Below, piece by piece: positions 58,613 to 64,000 of a stretch of DNA of 64,000 bases. Below the pieces are notes generated by a model that ran no database searches, was not told the DNA's origin, and saw nothing but the letters and a program-made list of their open reading frames with translations. The stretch is from Embleya scabrispora DSM 41855 (GTDB taxonomy: Bacteria; Actinomycetota; Actinomycetes; Streptomycetales; Streptomycetaceae): NCBI RefSeq assembly GCF_000372745.1, contig NZ_KB889697.1:124001-188000 (forward strand), given 5' to 3'. The stretch's first letter is position 1. Each line of letters begins with the position of its first letter. Position numbers and translations under genes: made by a program.

Positions 58613-60118
58613 GTGACCGGTCCGAGCGGCATACCCGAGCCGAGCCCGGCGGATACTCCCGCTCATCCGCCCGGGCCCGTGGACCGGGCCGGGACGGTGG
58701 TGGCGGTGCTGGCGTTCTGCGGCGTGGTCGTGGCGCTCATGCAGACCCTGGTCGTCCCGCTGCTGCCCAACCTGCCCAAGCTGCTGGACACCTCGCCCGC
58801 CAACGCGTCCTGGGTGGTCACCGCCACCCTGCTCTCCGGCGCGGTCTGCACCCCCGTGATGGGCCGACTCGGCGACATGTTCGGCAAACGCCGGATCCTG
58901 ACCGTCAGCCTCGGGCTGATGGTCGCGGGCTCGGTGTTGTGTGCGCTCTCCGACACGCTGCTCCCGATGGTGCTCGGCCGATTCCTCCAGGGCGCGTCGT
59001 TCGGGGTGATCCCGCTGGGCATCAGCATCATGCGCGACGAACTCCCGCCCGCGAAGCTGGGTTCCTCGATCGCGCTGATGAGCGCGACGCTGGGCATCGG
59101 CGGCGCGATCGGGCTGCCGGTGGCCGCGCTGATCGCGCAGAACGCCGACTGGCACATGATGTTCTGGGCGTCCGGCGCGATCGGCGCGCTCGACGTGGTG
59201 CTCGTCCTGCTCCTGGTACCCGAGTCGCCGGTCCGGTTGCCGGGCCGCTTCGACTTCGCGGGGGCGGGCGGGCTGTCCGTCGGCTTGGTGGCCCTGCTGC
59301 TCGTGATCACCAAGGGCGCCGACTGGGGCTGGGGCAGCACGGTCACCCTCGTCCTGCTCGCCGTCGCGGCCGTCGTCCTGCTCGGCTGGGGATGGCTCGA
59401 ACTGCGCACCGCACAACCGCTCGTGGACCTGCGCATCTCGGCGAAGCCGCAGGTGTTGTTCACCAACCTGGCCTCGGTCGTGGTCGGCTTCGCGATGTTC
59501 GCCCAGTCGCTGGTGTTCCCACAGGTGCTGATGAATCCGGAGAACACCGGCTACGGGCTGGGCAAGAGCATGGTCGTGGCGGGCCTGTGCATGGCACCGT
59601 CCGGCATCGTGATGATGCTGGTCTCGCCGCTGTCCGCGCGCCTGTCCGCCGCGCACGGTCCGAAGGTTTCGCTGCTGGTGGGTACCCTGGTGATCGCGAT
59701 CGGCTACGCGCTCTCGGTGTTCATGCTCGACGCGGTGTGGAAGATCGTCGCGATGGCGGTGCTCTCGGCGGTCGGCGTCGCATTGGCGTACGCGGCGATG
59801 CCGTCGCTGATCATGCAGGCCGTGCCGATCGGCGAGACCGGTTCGGCGACCGGCCTGAACACGCTGATGCGCTCGATCGGCACCTCGACCTCCAGCGCGG
59901 TGATCGGCGTCGTGCTCGCGAACATGACGACGCGCGCGGGCGGCCGCGAGTTCCCCTCCCACGACGCCTTCGTGACCGCGCTGTGGTTGGGCTGCGGAGC
60001 GGCCGTGCTGGGCCTGCTGGTCGCGCTGTTCATCCCCGGGCGCAAACCGGTCGAAGCCACGCAGATCCCGGCACGAAACCGAAAGGACGACCCCACCGCG
60101 GTCCGGACGGCTACCTGA
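58613..60118 (+). CDS. MFS transporter, DHA2-type drug exporter
   Basis: A 501-residue permease with 14 expected membrane helices. DHA2 features: a first helix VAVLAFCGVVVALMQTLVVPLLPNLPKLL, then ASWVVTATLLSGAVCTPVMGRLGDMFGKRRIL (motif A), LGRFLQGASFGVIPLGISIMRDELPP (motif B region) and GIGGAIGLPVAALI (motif C-like). GTG 58613 has GGAGG seven bases upstream. Its regulator is the divergent MarR gene. The substrate is unknown. Confidence 0.93.
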   Translation: MTGPSGIPEPSPADTPAHPPGPVDRAGTVVAVLAFCGVVVALMQTLVVPLLPNLPKLLDTSPANASWVVTATLLSGAVCTPVMGRLGDMFGKRRILTVSLGLMVAGSVLCALSDTLLPMVLGRFLQGASFGVIPLGISIMRDELPPAKLGSSIALMSATLGIGGAIGLPVAALIAQNADWHMMFWASGAIGALDVVLVLLLVPESPVRLPGRFDFAGAGGLSVGLVALLLVITKGADWGWGSTVTLVLLAVAAVVLLGWGWLELRTAQPLVDLRISAKPQVLFTNLASVVVGFAMFAQSLVFPQVLMNPENTGYGLGKSMVVAGLCMAPSGIVMMLVSPLSARLSAAHGPKVSLLVGTLVIAIGYALSVFMLDAVWKIVAMAVLSAVGVALAYAAMPSLIMQAVPIGETGSATGLNTLMRSIGTSTSSAVIGVVLANMTTRAGGREFPSHDAFVTALWLGCGAAVLGLLVALFIPGRKPVEATQIPARNRKDDPTAVRTAT

Positions 60119-60248
60119 CGGCGCATCAATTCCCGTGTCGCACATGGCCAAAACCTGCTCGGGTAGCCGATGCTCGTAAGTCTTACCCCGGCGCCGACCA
60201 CACGATTGGGAGATCGCCACCCCCAGTTCCTCTCGACAGGGAGACACC

Positions 60249-61040
60249 ATGAGCCTTCCCACCTTCCGCGGATCGCGCTCCCCCGCACCCGATCCGGCGC
60301 CCGCAGGAGCCCGGACCCCCGAGGCCGACTGGCAGCGGCAGGCGCTGCCGGTCGCGCTGCCCCAGGACTGGCCGGTCCTGGCCGGCGGCCTCGTGGTGGT
60401 CGCGGCGCACCCGGAGGACGCGCTGCTGGGCGTGGGCGGACTCATCTCCCGCGCGGTGGCCGGCGGGTCGCCGGTGCGGGTGGTCAGCGTCACCGACGGC
60501 GACGCGTCGCACCCGGGCAGCCGGTTACCGGGTTCGGTGCTGGCCGCCCGGCGGGTCCGCGAGTCGGACCGGGCGTTCGCCACGATCGTCGGCAATCCCG
60601 GCGGGGTGGCCCCGGTCGAGGTGATCCGGCTGCGGATCCCGGACCGCACGGTGAGCACCCACGAACGGGACGTGGTGGACCGACTGATCCCGCTCGTCGC
60701 GGGCTTCGCGGTGTGCGTGACCAATTGGCGCCGGGACGGCTTCGCCGATCACGAGAGCACCGGCCGCGCGGCGGCCTCGGCGTGCCGGGAGACCGGCGTG
60801 GGACTGCTGGAGTTCCCGCTGCGCATGTGGCAGTGGGCGCGGCCGCAGGACGATCGGGTGCCGTGGAGCCGGGCGCTGCGGGTGGACCTGACCGAGGTGC
60901 AACAGGCCCGCAAGGAGCGGGCGCTGTCGTGCCTGGCGTCGCAGATCGCGCCGCTGGTGCCGGGCCGTGACGACCGGGTGCCGCTCCCGCCGGAAAAGCT
61001 CGCGTACTTCCGCCGCCCCTTCGAGGTGCTCTTCCGCTGA
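60249..61040 (+). CDS. PIG-L family deacetylase
   Basis: A 263-residue zinc-dependent deacetylase of the LmbE/MshB group. The metal motif is VVVAAHPEDALLGVGGLI (AHPEDA, versus AHPDDE in most members), so the second Asp and the last Glu differ. The third ligand is in NWRRDGFADHESTGRAA. GTDGDASHPGS-like SVTDGDASHPGS follows the first strand. PIG-L proteins deacetylate sugar amides. The AHPEDA variation is common in streptomycete proteins paired with methyltransferases. ATG 60249 has AGGGAG upstream. Activity is plausible but not assured. Confidence 0.88.
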   Translation: MSLPTFRGSRSPAPDPAPAGARTPEADWQRQALPVALPQDWPVLAGGLVVVAAHPEDALLGVGGLISRAVAGGSPVRVVSVTDGDASHPGSRLPGSVLAARRVRESDRAFATIVGNPGGVAPVEVIRLRIPDRTVSTHERDVVDRLIPLVAGFAVCVTNWRRDGFADHESTGRAAASACRETGVGLLEFPLRMWQWARPQDDRVPWSRALRVDLTEVQQARKERALSCLASQIAPLVPGRDDRVPLPPEKLAYFRRPFEVLFR

Positions 61041-61200
61041 CCCGGCGGGGCGCTTCGCACCGAACGCCGAGGCGCGTTCCCCTGCCCGCTTCGGGCATAC
61101 GCCCGGCGGCTTCGGCCGGCCGGCGCACAAGCCTTCGGCAACCGTCGGGCTGCTCGGAGGAGGGGAACGCGCGCGGTCGCGGCGCGGCGTGCGCGAGCGG

Positions 61201-62088
61201 TCAGCCCGGGATCATCAGCCGTTCGCGCAGCGACGCCAGAGTGCGGGCGAGAAGGCGGGACACGTGCATCTGCGAGATGCCGATCCGCTCACCGATCTGC
61301 GCCTGGGTCAGGTTTCCGTAGAACCGCATGACCAGGATGGCGCGCTCGCGCTGCGGCAGTTCGGCCAGCAGCGGGCGCAGCGCCTCGCGGTACTCGACCA
61401 GATCGAGCGCGTGGTCCTCGGAGCCGAGCCGGTCGCCGACCGTCTCCTGGCCGTCCGCGTCGCCGTAGGCGGTCTCGTCCAGCGAGGTCGCGGTGTACAC
61501 CGTGCAGGCGTCCAGACCTTCGAGCACCTCCTCCTCGGTGATGCACAGCCGCTCGGCCAACTCGCGCGGTGAGGGCGTACGGCCGTGCAGCGCGGTCAGT
61601 TCGTCGGTGGCGCGCAGCAGTTCGGTGCGCAGTTCGCGCAGCCGGCGCGGAACCCGCACGGACCACGAGGTGTCCCGGAAGAAGCGCTTGATCTCACCGA
61701 TGATGGTCGGCATGGCGTACGCCATGAAGCTGCTGCCGCGATCGGCCTCGTAGCGGTCGATCGCCTTGATCAGGCCGATCGTGCCGACCTGGACGATGTC
61801 CTCCACCGGCTCACCGCGCCGCCGATAGCGCCCGGCGGCGTGCCGGACCATCGGCAGGTTCAACTCGACCAGCAGCCCGCGCAGGTACGAGTGGTCCCCG
61901 GTGCCCGGTTCCAGCGTGGCGAGCCGGGCGAGCATCAGATCGCCCGCCGCCCGGGCCATCGGCGTGGGCAGTCGGGTGACCAGGTGCGGGTGCGCCAACA
62001 GGTCGTCGAGGTCGACGGTCGGTGGCGGTGGGGGTGCGGCGGCGCGGGGTTCCGCGGTCGTGTCGAGGGTGCTCAGGCGCACGGCCAT
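61201..62088 (-). CDS. SigB/SigF/SigG-type RNA polymerase sigma factor
   Basis: A 295-residue sigma-70-family factor. Region 2 contains MVRHAAGRYRRRGEPVEDIVQVGTIGLIKAIDRYEADRGSSFMAYAMPTIIGEIKRFFRD. Region 3 is VPRRLRELRTELLRATDELTALHGRTPSPRELAERL. Region 4 is LPQRERAILVMRFYGNLTQAQIGERIGISQMHVSRLLARTL. This is the Streptomyces stress/sporulation sigma type. A Pro-rich start (~30 residues) is unusual. No anti-sigma or anti-anti-sigma gene is adjacent here. Confidence 0.96.
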   Translation of the reverse strand: MAVRLSTLDTTAEPRAAAPPPPPTVDLDDLLAHPHLVTRLPTPMARAAGDLMLARLATLEPGTGDHSYLRGLLVELNLPMVRHAAGRYRRRGEPVEDIVQVGTIGLIKAIDRYEADRGSSFMAYAMPTIIGEIKRFFRDTSWSVRVPRRLRELRTELLRATDELTALHGRTPSPRELAERLCITEEEVLEGLDACTVYTATSLDETAYGDADGQETVGDRLGSEDHALDLVEYREALRPLLAELPQRERAILVMRFYGNLTQAQIGERIGISQMHVSRLLARTLASLRERLMIPG

Positions 62089-62468
62089 GCAGGGTCTCCC
62101 AATCCGGATGGATGGACACCGATTACCCCGAGCGACATCGAGTCTGTGACCTGGAGCACAGGAAGATCAAGAGCCCTCCGGGGGTACGTCCTGACGTCAG
62201 GATCGCGACATGCGGCCCCACCTCGGGAAACGACGGACCGACGAAACGGAAAAAACGAACGAAAGCAGCCCATACGGACCAACGAAATCGGACATCAGGC
62301 AATCAAACGTCTGCCATACGTGTCCAGAAAAGCCACGAACCACCACCCGAATGCTCGGATGGTGGTTCGTGTAGTACGGGCCGATCGAGAAAACGATCAA
62401 GTTGGTGCGGGATTCGATCGACTTCGATCCTTCGATCGACTGCGATCCGGGCGCCCCGGATCGGCCGC
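62089..62468. other. Spacer between sigma factor and pyruvate carboxylase genes
   Basis: These 380 bases include the sigma gene's promoter side (62,089-62,330), which is relatively AT-rich, and the pyruvate carboxylase terminator at 62,334-62,371. No gene is supported. Confidence 0.55.
62334..62371 (-). terminator. Terminator of the pyruvate carboxylase gene
   Basis: The arms CACGAACCACCA (62334-62345) and TGGTGGTTCGTG (62360-62371) pair perfectly, extended by CCG/CGG after a mismatch. It lies 98 bases after the minus-strand stop at 62469, and upstream of the sigma factor gene. Confidence 0.82.
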
Positions 62469-64000
62469 TCAGCCCAGTTCGAGCAGCAGGTCACCGGCCT
62501 CGACCGAGGACACCGGGCCGATCGCCAACCGGGCCACCGTACCCGCGCTCTGCGCCGTGATCGACGCCTCCATCTTCATCGCCTCGATCGTCGCGACCGT
62601 GCCGCCGGCCTCGACCTCGTCGCCCACGGCCACCTGCAGGGTGACCACACCGCTGAACGGCGCGGCCACGTGCTTGGGGTTGTCCGGGTTCGCCCGCTCG
62701 CTCTCCGGACGGGCCGGCTTGACCGAGCGGTCGCGCACCGAGAGCACCCGAGGCTGGCCGTTCATCCGGCAGTACACGGTGCGGAAGCCGCGCTCGTCCG
62801 CGTCGCCGACCGCCTCGACCGCGAGGTAGAGCGAGACACCCGTGGACAACTTGATGGCCAGTTCCTCGCCCTGGACCAGGCCGTACAGGAACGGCACGGT
62901 CGGCACCGCGGAGACGTCGCCGTACAGCCGCTCGGCCTCGTCGTAGTCCTTGGCCGGGCCCGGGAACAGCAGCCGGTTGAGCGTGTCGCGCAGTTCGTCG
63001 CCGTCCAGGGCGGCGTCCTGCTCCGCGGTCAGTTCCACGGTGCGGGTCGAGCTCGCGGTACGACCCGCGAGCGCCCGGGTGCGGAACGGCTCGGGCCAGC
63101 CGCCGGGCGGGGTGCCCAGCTCGCCCTGGAGGAAGCCGATCACCGAGTCCGGCACGTCGAACGCGCCCGGGTCGGCCTCGAACTTGGCCGGGTCCGCGCC
63201 CACCGCGCTCAGGTGCAGGGCCAGGTCGCCGACCACCTTGCTGGACGGGGTGACCTTGACGATGTTGCCCAGGATCCGGTTCGAGGCGGCGTAGGCGTCC
63301 TCGATGTCCTCGAACTTGTGGCCCAGGCCCAGCGCGATCGCCTGCTGGCGCAGGTTGGAGAGCTGCCCGCCGGGGATCTCGTGCCGGTAGACCCGGCCGG
63401 TGGGCGCGGGCAGGCCGGACTCGAACGGCGCGTACGCCTCGCGTACGGCCGCCCAGTAGGGCTCCAGGGCGCACAGCGCGTCCAGGGACAGGCCGGTGGC
63501 GCGCTCGGTGTAGTCGGTCGCGGCCACGATCGCGGACAGCGGCGGCTGGCTGGTGGTGCCCGCCAGCGCGGCCGAGGCGCCGTCGATCGCGTCGACGCCG
63601 GCCTCGATGGCGGCGAGGTAGGTGGCCAGCTGACCACCCGCGGTGTCGTGCGTGTGCAGGTGCACCGGCAGGTCGAAGCGCTCGCGCAGCGCACCGACCA
63701 GGGTGCGGGCGGCGGGCGCCCGGAGCAGCCCGGCCATGTCCTTGACGCACAGCACGTGCACGCCGGCCTCGACCAACTGCTCGGCGAGCCGCAGGTAGTA
63801 GTCCAGCGTGTACAACTTCTCGGCCGGGTCGGACAGGTCGCCGGTGTAGCACAGCGTGCCCTCGGCGATCGCGTGCGTGCCCAGTGTGGCCTCGATCGCC
63901 GGACGCATCGCCTCGATGTCGTTGAGCGCGTCGAAGATCCGGAACACGTCGATGCCGGTGCGGGCGGCCTCCTCGACGAACTTCACGCACACCTTGTCCG
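62469..64000 (-). CDS. pyc: Pyruvate carboxylase, C-terminal part (partial)
   Basis: The frame enters from the right edge and shows ~510 C-terminal residues. The carboxyltransferase TIM barrel has IDVFRIFDALNDIEAMRPAIEA, HVLCVKDMAGLLRAPAA (Lys that carries carbamate) and HLHTHDTAGGQLATYLAAIEAGVDAIDGASAALAG with metal-binding His residues. A PYC-associated region follows. The biotin-carrier domain ends with ATIEAMKMEASITA, whose Lys is biotinylated. The enzyme makes oxaloacetate from pyruvate. The N-terminal biotin carboxylase part lies outside the window. Confidence 0.97.
   Translation of the reverse strand, partial: DKVCVKFVEEAARTGIDVFRIFDALNDIEAMRPAIEATLGTHAIAEGTLCYTGDLSDPAEKLYTLDYYLRLAEQLVEAGVHVLCVKDMAGLLRAPAARTLVGALRERFDLPVHLHTHDTAGGQLATYLAAIEAGVDAIDGASAALAGTTSQPPLSAIVAATDYTERATGLSLDALCALEPYWAAVREAYAPFESGLPAPTGRVYRHEIPGGQLSNLRQQAIALGLGHKFEDIEDAYAASNRILGNIVKVTPSSKVVGDLALHLSAVGADPAKFEADPGAFDVPDSVIGFLQGELGTPPGGWPEPFRTRALAGRTASSTRTVELTAEQDAALDGDELRDTLNRLLFPGPAKDYDEAERLYGDVSAVPTVPFLYGLVQGEELAIKLSTGVSLYLAVEAVGDADERGFRTVYCRMNGQPRVLSVRDRSVKPARPESERANPDNPKHVAAPFSGVVTLQVAVGDEVEAGGTVATIEAMKMEASITAQSAGTVARLAIGPVSSVEAGDLLLELG

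Noticed and set aside
60249..61040. Calling the PIG-L protein inactive because of AHPEDA
   Set aside because: The variation occurs in otherwise conserved relatives, so loss of function cannot be claimed from this alone.

Overview
The window is high-GC DNA with strong G/C bias at third codon positions and many GTG starts. Its gene content is typical of a filamentous actinomycete: an ECF sigma factor of the SigE family, a SigB/F/G-type sigma factor, several TetR regulators, an FxSxx-COOH RiPP system, TerD, a mycothiol-dependent isomerase family protein, DUF1707 and an IdeR/DmdR-type iron box. I infer a Streptomycetaceae-like organism (Streptomyces, Embleya or a relative). No rRNA gene, complete insertion sequence, prophage or CRISPR array was seen.

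Layout. 1-4.1 kb (minus): a Tad/Flp-type secretion operon (SAF/CpaB, MinD/CpaE-like ATPase, CpaF, TadB cut by the window edge). 4.7-6.7 kb: a cytochrome P450 and a membrane-anchored protein. 7.0-8.0 kb: a sigma factor with a coupled anti-sigma-like membrane protein. 8.1-14.3 kb: an accessory stretch with a possible toxin/antitoxin pair, a membrane protein with a degraded Mrr-like domain, a lipoprotein/secreted protein pair of lower GC, and a pentapeptide-repeat protein. 14.4-16.8 kb: a mycothiol-dependent isomerase family gene, then on the minus strand two genes followed by two tandem circularly permuted tRNA-like RNAs, the most unusual element here. 17-18.7 kb: a YbjQ protein and two coupled TetR regulators. 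19-36.6 kb: a large protein with a degenerate caspase-like domain, an MFS permease, cold-shock protein, TerD-vWA protein, membrane proteins, a GH3 glycosidase, GlgX, a beta-propeller lipoprotein and a MaoC hydratase. 36.7-41.4 kb: an Old-Yellow-Enzyme gene coupled to its TetR, a universal stress protein and a second P450.

41.5-52.5 kb is a conflict/RiPP island. A five-gene minus-strand operon encodes precursor FxsA, radical SAM maturase FxsB, an HExxH peptide hydroxylase, TIR-like FxsC and the MinD-TIR-NB-ARC-TPR protein FxsT. A divergent plus-strand operon encodes a double TIR protein, an NB-ARC-like protein that lost its P-loop lysine, and a TIR protein. The last two share a C-terminal helical domain that looks like an adaptor. 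The arrangement suggests one sensing/effector system built around a modified peptide.

52.5-64 kb is mostly housekeeping or metabolic: hemerythrin, uracil-DNA glycosylase, DoxX, an iron-box-controlled ABC ATPase, a WD40-like protein, a MarR/MFS efflux pair with a near-perfect palindromic operator, a PIG-L deacetylase, a SigF-like sigma factor and the C-terminal part of pyruvate carboxylase.
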